DNA of 9,126 bases, taken from positions 1 through 9,126 of the forward strand of contig CAYYBI010000564.1 of the NCBI GenBank assembly GCA_964469835.1. Reading direction: 5' to 3'. This document shows, one piece after another, positions 1 through 6,297 of the stretch. This DNA is from JAOTYV01 sp964469835 (lineage in GTDB: Bacteria > Pseudomonadota > Alphaproteobacteria > UBA8366). The notes beneath the pieces are model-generated. The model made no database searches. It was not told the origin of the DNA and worked only from the letters and a program-made list of their open reading frames with translations. Position numbers and translations under genes: made by a program. Position 1 is the first letter of the stretch. Each line of letters begins with the position of its first letter.

Positions 1-170
1 AAATCGCGCGTCCGATCGACGACCTCCTGTAGTCGCGCAATGCCTTCTTTCGCACGGTGCGACCGGCCAAGCAGCGCGTCCCGCAGAACATCGGGAGTCC
101 AGCCCGGCGGTTTCGCCGTGGGTCCGGAGGAAAAGAATGGGCGCGCGGGCCGTTCCTGCGGCTTATTCAT
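1..170 (-). CDS. serC: Phosphoserine aminotransferase, N-terminal part (runs off the left edge)
   Basis: Only the first 56 codons are inside the window; the gene continues beyond position 1. SerC is a cytosolic PLP-dependent aminotransferase that makes O-phosphoserine from 3-phosphohydroxypyruvate and glutamate, the second step of serine synthesis; it also serves pyridoxine synthesis in many bacteria. I read the reverse strand directly. The protein begins MNKPQERPARPFFSSGP, then has a PPGWTPDVL segment and LLGRSHRAKEG. The RPFFSSGP-x-x-K-x-PGW and LGRSHR signatures are those of the alphaproteobacterial SerC branch. The ATG at 168-170 is supported by an AAGGA Shine-Dalgarno (180-184) nine bases upstream. 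It is divergent from the transporter at 421. In related bacteria serC is usually followed by serA, which would lie outside the window. The catalytic lysine is also outside, so intactness cannot be judged. Confidence 0.9.
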   Translation of the reverse strand, partial: MNKPQERPARPFFSSGPTAKPPGWTPDVLRDALLGRSHRAKEGIARLQEVVDRTRD

Positions 171-184
171 CGCGGTCTTTCCTT

Positions 185-234
185 CTCGAGCAAGCGACGG
201 TTTTCGCGAGTTGCGGCGACCGGTCTCTCGGCGC
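185..234 (-). promoter_or_regulatory. Candidate structured serC leader: two hairpins before the ribosome binding site
   Basis: In the serC transcript (minus strand) hairpin 1 covers 234-216: GCGCCG, loop AGAGAC, CGG, a bulged U, CGC. Hairpin 2 covers 210-185: CUC plus GCGA, loop AAACCG, UCGC, a six-base bulge, GAG. The second ends one base before the AAGGA ribosome binding site. A conserved serC leader motif has been described upstream of serC in Alphaproteobacteria. The position and the two-hairpin shape fit, but I matched it by hand and not to a covariance model. Confidence 0.42.
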
Positions 235-270
235 ATCCCTGCCTAAATTATGAGCGGCCGCAGCGCAGTG

Positions 271-300
271 GGGCTACTTGTTGCAGGGGCCATAGTCAAG
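271..300 (-). promoter_or_regulatory. Candidate serC promoter
   Basis: On the minus strand CTTGAC (300-295) is a perfect alphaproteobacterial -35 element, with TTGACT at 299-294. After a 17-base spacer comes TAGCCC (276-271), a weak -10. Transcription would begin near 264 and give a leader of about 94 nt, enough to hold both candidate hairpins. The -35 is convincing and the -10 is not. Confidence 0.38.
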
Positions 301-334
301 ATGGAATGTGGTGCGTTGCCGCATTGCATACCGG

Positions 335-354
335 CGCGATACGGCCGTATCGCG
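335..354. promoter_or_regulatory. Perfect 20-bp palindrome, candidate operator
   Basis: CGCGATACGGCCGTATCGCG is an exact 20-bp palindrome centred between 344 and 345. It lies between the divergent serC and SLC13-transporter genes, 66 bases before the transporter start and about 35 bases upstream of the serC -35 box. A symmetric site of this length in a divergent control region is typical of a homodimeric regulator such as a TetR- or LacI-type repressor. No T-run follows on either strand, so a terminator is unlikely. The regulator cannot be identified from this window. Confidence 0.5.
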
Positions 355-420
355 TGAGAATTGCATCCGTCGGGCTGGTTCCCTACCCTGCCGGCCATGC
401 GAGTGGCCGGAGGGGTGGAT

Positions 421-2196
421 GTGACGGGGGAGCAAATATACGTATTTGCCGTGTTGACGGCGACGCTGGGCCTGTTTATCTGGGGCCGCTGGCGCTACGA
501 CATCGTCGCTCTGCTCGCGCTGCTGGCGGTGCTGCTCGGCGGAATCATTCCCGCCGAATCCGCCTTTATCGGATTCGGACATCCCGCCGTGATCACGGTG
601 GCCGCCGTGCTGGTCATCAGCCGGGCCTTGCAAGTATCCGGCGTCGTCGGCTGGACCGCCAAACACCTTGCGGAAGCGGAACTCAGCCCCTCGCTTCAGG
701 TCGGGGCGATAACGGCGCTTGTCGCCGCCCTGTCCGGCTTCATGAACAATGTCGGGGCCCTGGCCTTGCTGCTGCCGGTGGTTCTGCAGATCGCCAAAAA
801 ATCGGGCCGTGAGCCCCGCGAATTATTGATGCCGCTCGCCTTCGGCTCGCTGCTTGGCGGCCTAACCACGTTGATTGGCACGCCGCCCAACATCATCGTG
901 GCTGCGGTCCGGGCGGACTACGCCGACAGCGCCTTTGGCATGTTCGCTTTCACGCCGGTCGGTGCCGCCATTGCAGCGGTCGGGGTGTTGTTCGTGTCGG
1001 TGATCGGCTGGCGGCTAATTCCGTCCCATGGCGACCGCAGTAAATCCGACACTATGTTCGAAATCGAGGACTACATCACCGAGGTCGAGGTGACGGAAGA
1101 CAGCACGCTCGTCGGCAAGACGATCCGTGAGGCCTACGACGCCGGGATCGGTGACGACATCGTGTTCGTGTCGCAGATCCGCGGCGACCGCGAACGGCTC
1201 GCCCCGCCCTGGCGATCGCTGCTCCGCGCAGGCGATCATTACCTTCTCGAAGGCCACGCCCAGTCGATCGAAGAGTCGGTAAAGGCCACCAAGTTGACGC
1301 TGGTCGGCAATCGCCGCCTGCATCCGGAGGTGCTGCGGTCCGACACGGTCGGCATGGTGGAAGCGGTGGTCATGGCCGGCTCGCGCTTGATCAACCGGAC
1401 CGCCGGCCAGGTGCGTTTGGCGACGCAGCATCACGTCAACCTGATCGCGATCGCCCGTCACGGCCAGCCGGTGCGGCGGCGGCTCAATCGGGTGCGCTTT
1501 GCACCGGGCGACGTGCTCTTGCTGCAAGGCGATACGGACACGATGCCCGAAGAGCTTGCCGACCTCGGCTGCCTGCCGCTGGCCGAGCGCGACTTGACGC
1601 TGCACCGCACGCCAAGCCTGATACCTGCCGGTATTTTCCTGGTCGCGATCCTGTGCAGTGCGCTCGGACTGGTTACCGTGCCGATCGCGTTTCTCGCGGC
1701 GGTCGTGCTGATGTTCCTGACCGGAAGGGTGACGCTGCGCGGCGCCTACAACGCCGTCGACTGGCCGATATTGGTGCTGCTCGGCGCGATGGTTCCGGTC
1801 GGGCTTGCCATGGAAGCCTCAGGCGCTTCGGCACTGATTGCCGATGGAATTGCCGGCACGAGCGCCTATTTGCCCCCCTGGGCCATGCTGACGGTTGTGC
1901 TGGTCGCCACGATGGTGCTTTCCGACGCGATGAACAACGCGGCGACAGCGGTTCTGATGGCGCCGCTCGCCGCCGGCATCGCGCAGCGTCTGGAAGTCAG
2001 CCCGGACCCATTCCTGATGTCGGTCGCAATTGGCGCGTCCTGCGCGTTCTTGACGCCGATCGGCCATCAGTCCAACGTGCTGGTCATGGGGCCCGGCGGT
2101 TACCGTTTCGGCGACTATTGGCCGATGGGCCTGCCGCTGGAAATCCTCATCGTCATCGTCGCGGTCCCGATGATCCTGTGGGTCTGGCCGCTTTAG
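421..2196 (+). CDS. SLC13-family permease with two RCK_C (TrkA-C) domains
   Basis: Inner-membrane transporter of 591 residues in the divalent anion/sodium symporter group, which carries substrates such as di- and tricarboxylates or sulfate; the substrate here cannot be read from sequence. Hydrophobic segments fill about residues 1-205 and 400-591. Between them are two soluble RCK_C-like domains (about 212-296 and 311-390), which in this family are thought to bind a regulatory ligand. The two pseudo-symmetric halves show the expected motifs: MNNVGA (108) and GTPPN (153) in the first, MNNAATA (504) and TPIGHQSN (545-552) in the second. The GTG start at 421 is preferred over TTG 361 and ATG 397 because GGAGG (409-413) lies seven bases before it. 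The glutathione transferase gene follows after 14 nt, so the two are probably co-transcribed. Length and motifs look intact. Confidence 0.9.
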   Translation: MTGEQIYVFAVLTATLGLFIWGRWRYDIVALLALLAVLLGGIIPAESAFIGFGHPAVITVAAVLVISRALQVSGVVGWTAKHLAEAELSPSLQVGAITALVAALSGFMNNVGALALLLPVVLQIAKKSGREPRELLMPLAFGSLLGGLTTLIGTPPNIIVAAVRADYADSAFGMFAFTPVGAAIAAVGVLFVSVIGWRLIPSHGDRSKSDTMFEIEDYITEVEVTEDSTLVGKTIREAYDAGIGDDIVFVSQIRGDRERLAPPWRSLLRAGDHYLLEGHAQSIEESVKATKLTLVGNRRLHPEVLRSDTVGMVEAVVMAGSRLINRTAGQVRLATQHHVNLIAIARHGQPVRRRLNRVRFAPGDVLLLQGDTDTMPEELADLGCLPLAERDLTLHRTPSLIPAGIFLVAILCSALGLVTVPIAFLAAVVLMFLTGRVTLRGAYNAVDWPILVLLGAMVPVGLAMEASGASALIADGIAGTSAYLPPWAMLTVVLVATMVLSDAMNNAATAVLMAPLAAGIAQRLEVSPDPFLMSVAIGASCAFLTPIGHQSNVLVMGPGGYRFGDYWPMGLPLEILIVIVAVPMILWVWPL

Positions 2197-2210
2197 GGAA
2201 CGATCGCCTC

Positions 2211-2903
2211 ATGGCCCGAATCCTGTACGACCTCTGCGGCGCGGACGATTTGCGCTTCAGTCCCAATTGCTGGCGCAGCCGCTTGGCGCTGGCGCACAAA
2301 GGGCTCGACGTCACCTGCGAGCCGGTCCGTTTCACCGACAAGGACATCATCGCCTTCAGCGGCCAGAAACTCGTGCCGGTGCTGAAGGATGGCGAGACCG
2401 TGGTCTGCGAATCCTGGCCGATCGCAGTCTATCTCGAGGACACTTATCCCGACCGGCCGTCGCTGTTTGGCGGGCCCGAAGGCCGAAGTGCCACGAAAGA
2501 CATCAGCGACTGGGCTGACGCGACGCTGCACCCGGCGCTCGTGAAGACCATTCTTTACGATATCTACGAAAGCATCGACGAGGTCGACAAAGACTATTTT
2601 CGCAAGTCGCGGGAGAAACGGTTCGGCATGAGCCTGGAGGCCGTCGCCAGCGAGCGGCGGGAGCATTTCGGAGCTTTCCGAAAAACGCTGGGGCCCCTCA
2701 ACGCGGTGCTTGGCGGTCAGGAGTGGTTTGCCGGCGAGGCGCCCGCGTATGGCGACCACCTGATCTTCGGCGCCTTCCTATGGGCCCGCGCGGTCAGCCC
2801 GCTGCAACTGCTGCACCCGGACGATCCGCTGCATGACTGGCGCGAACGCATGCTCGACCTGTTCGACGGGCTGGGGCGGACGGTGCCGGAGCGAACGGCG
2901 TAA
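2211..2903 (+). CDS. Glutathione S-transferase family protein, LigE-like
   Basis: A cytosolic protein of 230 residues with an N-terminal thioredoxin-like domain (about 1-85) and a C-terminal helical domain. The N-terminal part has FSPNCWRSRLALAHKGL, with Ser17 in the place of the glutathione-activating residue, the cis-proline VPVL motif (Pro56) and the glutathione gamma-glutamyl contact ES (67-68). The pattern SPxxWRxxxALxHKG, the CESWPIAVYLEDTYPDRPSLF stretch and the late DDPLHDW ... FDGLGR segment resemble LigE-type beta-etherases, which cleave aryl-ether bonds of lignin fragments. Many proteins with this layout have unknown substrates, so the reaction is not assigned. The ATG at 2211 gives the family start; its ribosome binding site is weak (AGGGAA about twelve bases upstream), consistent with coupling to the transporter ending 14 nt before. 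No clear terminator follows. Confidence 0.85.
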   Translation: MARILYDLCGADDLRFSPNCWRSRLALAHKGLDVTCEPVRFTDKDIIAFSGQKLVPVLKDGETVVCESWPIAVYLEDTYPDRPSLFGGPEGRSATKDISDWADATLHPALVKTILYDIYESIDEVDKDYFRKSREKRFGMSLEAVASERREHFGAFRKTLGPLNAVLGGQEWFAGEAPAYGDHLIFGAFLWARAVSPLQLLHPDDPLHDWRERMLDLFDGLGRTVPERTA

Positions 2904-2992
2904 TCGGCCGCGACTCGGGTTCCCCTAAACCAGTGCCGCCGACCACCGTGTAGCACCACAATGCCGACTTATCCGCGGCCAGCGCAGATACG

Positions 2993-3021
2993 TTGACGAA
3001 ACCGATTCCGCCCGGCACTAT
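2993..3021 (+). promoter_or_regulatory. Candidate thiC promoter
   Basis: TTGACG (2993-2998), 17 bases, then CACTAT (3016-3021). The -35 is good and the -10 is moderate. The predicted start near 3028 falls just before the TPP riboswitch, as expected. The stretch 2904-2992 between the transferase gene and this promoter shows no gene or clear terminator. Confidence 0.5.
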
Positions 3022-3027
3022 GCTGCC

Positions 3028-3136
3028 ATCCTGGGGGGGCCCCGCGAAGGGGCTGAGAGTCCGCTGTAGAGTTCGTTCGAACGGCCGTGCGGTGACCCTG
3101 AGAACCTGATCCGGGTAATGCCGGCGGAGGGAAGGA
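3028..3136 (+). ncRNA. TPP riboswitch (THI box) of thiC
   Basis: All the conserved blocks of the thiamin pyrophosphate aptamer are present in order: a G-rich 5' strand, CTGAGA (3053-3058, pyrimidine-sensing arm), GACCCTGAGAACCTGATC (about 3094-3111) and GGGTAAT (3113-3119) followed by GCGGAGGGA. TCCT near 3028-3032 can pair with GGGA near 3128-3131 to form P1. The variable P3 region is of ordinary size. It sits about 100 bases before thiC, the usual target in Proteobacteria. Binding of TPP is expected to lower thiC expression through the downstream hairpin at 3202-3232. Confidence 0.97.
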
Positions 3137-3141
3137 ACTGG

Positions 3142-3179
3142 GGACAGGGCCAACCTAAGAAGACGACACGGACCCTGCC
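3142..3179 (+). promoter_or_regulatory. Linker hairpin between aptamer and expression platform
   Basis: GG-a-CAGGG-CC (3142-3151) pairs with GG-a-CCCTG-CC (3170-3179): nine base pairs with one bulged A on each side and an 18-base loop. No T-run follows, so it is not an obvious terminator. It may be a spacer helix or part of the switch; its role is not known. Confidence 0.45.
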
Positions 3180-3201
3180 AGACCGCCCCGCAGACTTTTC
3201 C

Positions 3202-3232
3202 CGGATCTCCTGACTGCATTGAAGGAGGTCCG
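3202..3232 (+). promoter_or_regulatory. Shine-Dalgarno-sequestering hairpin of thiC
   Basis: CGGATCTCCT (3202-3211) pairs with AGGAGGTCCG (3223-3232): ten pairs including one G-U, with an 11-base loop. The 3' strand contains the whole thiC ribosome binding site AGGAGG (3223-3228), six bases before the ATG at 3235. This is the translational type of TPP expression platform usual in Gram-negative bacteria. The alternative partner that would open it in the absence of TPP is not clear; GGAGG at the aptamer's 3' end (3126-3130) could compete for the CTCC strand. Confidence 0.8.
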
Positions 3233-3234
3233 AC

Positions 3235-5070
3235 ATGCCTAGAGATCCCGAAGACATCGTCATCACGACAGGGCCGATTCCCGGCTCGCGCAAGGTTTAC
3301 GTCGACAGCGGCCCGGACGGCAGTTTGAAGGTGCCGTTCCGCGAAGTCGTGCTCGAAGCCTCGGCCAATGAAGCGCCGGTGCGGCTCTACGACACGTCCG
3401 GCCCCTACACGGAAGAAAACGTCAGCGTCGACGTGCAAAAGGGCCTGCCCCCGATGCGCGCCGACTGGATTCGCGCACGCGGCGACGTCGAAGAATACGA
3501 AGGCCGCGAGATCAAGCCCGAAGACAATCACCGCAAGGAAGGCGATCCGCGCGCCGTGGCGGCATTCACCAACAAGCGCGCGCCGCTCCGCGCCAAACCC
3601 GGCGCCAATGTCACGCAACTGCACTACGCGCGAAAAGGCATCATCACGCCGGAGATGGAATACATCGCCGCGCGCGAAAACCTCGGCCGCTCCGAATTCT
3701 ATGGCGATGGCGAGACCTTCGGCGCGGAAATCCCCGAATATGTGACGGCTGAATTCGTGCGGGACGAGATCGCCCGCGGCCGCGCAATCATCCCCTCCAA
3801 CATCAACCATCCGGAAACCGAGCCGATGATCATCGGCCGAAACTTCCTGGTGAAGATCAACGCCAATATCGGCAATTCCTCCGTGTCTTCTTCGGTCTCC
3901 GAGGAAGTCGAGAAAATGGTCTGGGCGACCCGATGGGGCGGCGACACGGTGATGGATTTGTCCACCGGCAAGGACATTCACGACACCCGTGAATGGATCA
4001 TCCGCAATTCGCCGGTACCGATCGGTACCGTGCCGATCTATCAGGCGCTGGAGAAGGTCGACGGCATCGCCGAGGACCTGACCTGGGAAGTCTACCGCGA
4101 CACCCTGATCGAGCAGTGCGAACAAGGCGTCGACTACTTCACCATCCATGCCGGCGTGTTGCTGCGCTACATTCCGATGACCGCCAAGCGCGTCACCGGT
4201 ATCGTCAGCCGCGGCGGCTCGATCCTCGCCAAATGGTGCCTCGCCCATCACGAGGAAAATTTCCTCTACACCAAATTCGAGGAAATCTGCGAGATCATGA
4301 AGCAGTACGACGTCAGCTTCTCGCTGGGCGACGGATTGCGACCGGGCTCGATCGCCGACGCCAACGACGAGGCGCAATTCGCCGAATTGCGCACGCTGGG
4401 CGAGCTCGCCAAGATCGCCTGGAAGCACGACGTGCAAGTGATGATCGAAGGCCCCGGCCACGTGCCGATGCACAAGATCAAGGTCAATATGGAAGAGCAG
4501 CTCAAGCATTGCGCCGAAGCGCCCTTCTATACGCTTGGGCCGCTGATCACCGATACCGCGCCGGGCTACGACCACATCACCAGCGCCATCGGGGCTGCGA
4601 TGATCGGTTGGTACGGCACCGCGATGCTGTGCTATGTTACGCCGAAGGAGCATCTGGGGCTGCCCAACCGCAAGGACGTGAAGGACGGGGTGATCACCTA
4701 CAAGATCGCCGCGCACGCCGCCGACCTCGCCAAGGGGCATCCGGGCGCCCGCTTGTGGGACGACGCGCTCAGCCGGGCGCGGTTCGATTTCCGCTGGCGC
4801 GACCAGTTCAAGCTGGCCATGGACCCGGAAACCGCCGAGGATTTCCACGACCAGACGCTTCCCGCCGAGGGAGCCAAGGTCGCGCATTTCTGCTCTATGT
4901 GCGGACCGAAATTCTGCTCCATGCAAATCACGCAGGAAATCCGTGACTTCGCCGAACAGGGCATGTTCGACATGTCCGAGAAGTTCAAGGCGGAGGGTGC
5001 GGAGATCTATCAACCGGCAGAGAAAGTCGCCGCCGAAATCGCGAAAGAAGCGGTGCCCGGGGACGATTGA
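3235..5070 (+). CDS. thiC: Phosphomethylpyrimidine synthase ThiC
   Basis: A cytosolic radical-SAM enzyme of 611 residues that rearranges 5-aminoimidazole ribonucleotide into hydroxymethylpyrimidine phosphate, the pyrimidine half of thiamin. It shows an N-terminal ThiC-associated domain, then the barrel with SRGGSI (325-330), EGPGHVPMHK (405-414), GYDHITSAIG (444-453) and CYVTPKEHLGLP (466 onward). His409 and His473 are likely metal ligands. The C-terminal radical-SAM cluster motif of this family is CSMCGPKFC, with Cys553, Cys556 and Cys561 in the atypical C-x2-C-x4-C spacing. Length is normal for the family. The start is fixed by a near-ideal AGGAGG six bases upstream, inside the riboswitch-controlled hairpin. 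No other thiamin gene is next to it; a strong terminator follows, so it is probably a single-gene unit. Confidence 0.98.
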   Translation: MPRDPEDIVITTGPIPGSRKVYVDSGPDGSLKVPFREVVLEASANEAPVRLYDTSGPYTEENVSVDVQKGLPPMRADWIRARGDVEEYEGREIKPEDNHRKEGDPRAVAAFTNKRAPLRAKPGANVTQLHYARKGIITPEMEYIAARENLGRSEFYGDGETFGAEIPEYVTAEFVRDEIARGRAIIPSNINHPETEPMIIGRNFLVKINANIGNSSVSSSVSEEVEKMVWATRWGGDTVMDLSTGKDIHDTREWIIRNSPVPIGTVPIYQALEKVDGIAEDLTWEVYRDTLIEQCEQGVDYFTIHAGVLLRYIPMTAKRVTGIVSRGGSILAKWCLAHHEENFLYTKFEEICEIMKQYDVSFSLGDGLRPGSIADANDEAQFAELRTLGELAKIAWKHDVQVMIEGPGHVPMHKIKVNMEEQLKHCAEAPFYTLGPLITDTAPGYDHITSAIGAAMIGWYGTAMLCYVTPKEHLGLPNRKDVKDGVITYKIAAHAADLAKGHPGARLWDDALSRARFDFRWRDQFKLAMDPETAEDFHDQTLPAEGAKVAHFCSMCGPKFCSMQITQEIRDFAEQGMFDMSEKFKAEGAEIYQPAEKVAAEIAKEAVPGDD

Positions 5071-5099
5071 CCGGCTGCTTTGAATGTTTTTCTAAAATG

Positions 5100-5133
5100 A
5101 CGGGGGTGCTCAGGCACTCCCGTTTTTCTTTTC
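5100..5133 (+). terminator. Intrinsic terminator after thiC
   Basis: Ten-base-pair stem ACGGGGGTGC / GCACTCCCGT (5100-5109 with 5114-5123, one G-U) with a TCAG tetraloop, followed by TTTT C TTTT. The thiC stop is 30 bases upstream. On the minus strand the same stem is followed by CATTTT, so it may also stop transcripts of the convergent DUF2459 gene that ends at 5178. Confidence 0.93.
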
Positions 5134-5177
5134 CCGAACCGTCACAATACGAATTCTTTTGGCGAGTCCTGGTTCCA

Positions 5178-5837
5178 TCACCGATCTACAGCGGGCGCGG
5201 ATTTTCGGCAATCACCGGCCGGCAATCGCCGCAGCTGCCACATAATATCACTCGCCCGCGCGGCATCGTCCGGGTCGATCGCGACTCCGCCGGCGGCAAG
5301 CACCTCGGCGATCCAGGTGTTGCAGGTGCGCATGACGGAATAGCTGCCGACGCCGCGATAAAAGTGGCTGCGGCCGTAGAGTCCCGGTTTTAAGGGTACA
5401 ACCTGACCGTCTGTGCCGCGCGCGAAGCCGCCGCGCAACCCGTCGAGCAATCTCCGGTATCCCGGCTCGGATAGCTGTATCGTGACAACCTGGTTCTTTC
5501 TGAACACCCGTGTCGGCGCACCGTTGAAGCCGTAGACATGCATCACCGCCTCGGTGGGCCAGAACAGCGCCCGCAGGGCGAGCCCGGCGGAAATCTCCTT
5601 GGCTTGGTAAAACTCCGCGTCGCCCCAGCCGAATTCCAGCCAGTCCTTGCCCTTGAAATAGTCGGAGCCGAGAAACCGCGCGGGCGCGAAATCTCGCGCC
5701 GGGATAATGATCCCGGTATGCCAGCCATTATCGACCACATAGATCGTGCGACAGGACGCAGCAGGATTTTGACCGAAAGCGGGAGCGGCGATCAAGACGG
5801 CCAAGAGGACTGCCAGGGCGACCGCGCCATCCCGCAT
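5178..5837 (-). CDS. Exported DUF2459 family protein
   Basis: A protein of 219 residues with an N-terminal hydrophobic segment (about 5-20, ALAVLLAVLIAAPAFG) and probable signal-peptidase cleavage near residue 22, so it is likely periplasmic. The body matches the uncharacterised DUF2459 family: IYVVDNGWHTGI (32-43), LEFGWGD (67-73), a central VMHVYGFNG and YSVMRTCNTW (166-175) near the end. The invariant-looking His40 in GWHTG and Cys172 in TCNTW resemble the His-then-Cys order of circularly permuted papain-like hydrolases; that is inference. Function is unknown. The ATG at 5837 is seven bases after the MaoC-like gene's stop, with AGGGG (5848-5852) as ribosome binding site, so translation is probably linked to that gene. 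It converges on thiC. Confidence 0.85.
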   Translation of the reverse strand: MRDGAVALAVLLAVLIAAPAFGQNPAASCRTIYVVDNGWHTGIIIPARDFAPARFLGSDYFKGKDWLEFGWGDAEFYQAKEISAGLALRALFWPTEAVMHVYGFNGAPTRVFRKNQVVTIQLSEPGYRRLLDGLRGGFARGTDGQVVPLKPGLYGRSHFYRGVGSYSVMRTCNTWIAEVLAAGGVAIDPDDAARASDIMWQLRRLPAGDCRKSAPAVDR

Positions 5838-5844
5838 CGGATCG

Positions 5845-6297
5845 TTACCCCTCGGGCCGGTTCTTCAGAATGCACGTGCTGCTGTAATGCAGCACCTCCT
5901 CGTCCCGCTGATTGAGCGTTGTCGCCTTGAACGACATGGTGCCGCGGTCGGGTTTGGAGCGCGACAGCGTCAGAGCCGTGATCGCCACCCGGCAGCGCAG
6001 CGTGTCGCCCGCACACACCGGCGCGGTCCAGCGCACTTCGTCGAGCCCAAGGCCGATGATGTTGGAATGAACGACGTACCCCATATCGTAGAACAGGCGG
6101 AAACTAATCGACAGCGTGTGAAAACCGCTGGCGATCAGCTCGCCGAACATGCCGTCGGCGGCGAAGGTCTTGTCGATATGCATCGACTGCGGGTCGTAAA
6201 GCAGCGCGAAGTCCACGATCTGTGATTCCGTAATCGTGATGCCCCGCGTCTCGAAACTGTCCCCGACCCGCCAGTCCTCGAAGTAGCGGGTGGTCAC
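5845..6297 (-). CDS. MaoC-like hydratase/dehydratase (hotdog fold)
   Basis: A cytosolic protein of 150 residues with a single hotdog domain. The catalytic pattern of R-specific enoyl-CoA hydratases is visible as DFALLYDPQSMHID, with Asp35 and His40 as the expected pair. The following GELIASGFHTLSI and the later WTAPVCAGDTL are also typical of the MaoC/NodN group. The substrate is not known; CoA thioesters are usual for the family. The start is GTG at 6297, supported by GGAGG (6305-6309) seven bases upstream. It overlaps the dehydrogenase stop in a GTGA arrangement (6294-6297), which usually means translational coupling, so the hydratase probably works with, or is made in step with, the dehydrogenase. 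The gene for the DUF2459 protein follows after seven bases. Confidence 0.88.
   Translation of the reverse strand: MTTRYFEDWRVGDSFETRGITITESQIVDFALLYDPQSMHIDKTFAADGMFGELIASGFHTLSISFRLFYDMGYVVHSNIIGLGLDEVRWTAPVCAGDTLRCRVAITALTLSRSKPDRGTMSFKATTLNQRDEEVLHYSSTCILKNRPEG

Noticed and set aside
361..420. An upstream TTG (361) or ATG (397) start for the SLC13 transporter
   Set aside because: Neither has a ribosome binding site, while GTG 421 has GGAGG seven bases before it and gives the usual short N-terminus.
57..812. A 251-codon open frame on the plus strand at the left end
   Set aside because: It crosses the serC start (opposite strand), the control region and the transporter in another frame, and is Arg/Gly-rich without any motif.
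1653..2903. A longer start for the glutathione transferase, inside the transporter gene
   Set aside because: The extra residues are low-complexity Arg/Gly-rich out-of-frame translation of the transporter. The family start is the ATG at 2211.
3993..4946. A 317-codon open frame on the plus strand inside thiC
   Set aside because: It is the +1/+2 shadow of thiC, with Arg-rich composition and no domain.
2794..5013. A 739-codon open frame on the minus strand across thiC
   Set aside because: It lies opposite a clear, full-length thiC. It shows no recognisable domain, is rich in His, Asp and Arg as expected from the antisense of a high-GC gene, and would run through the riboswitch.
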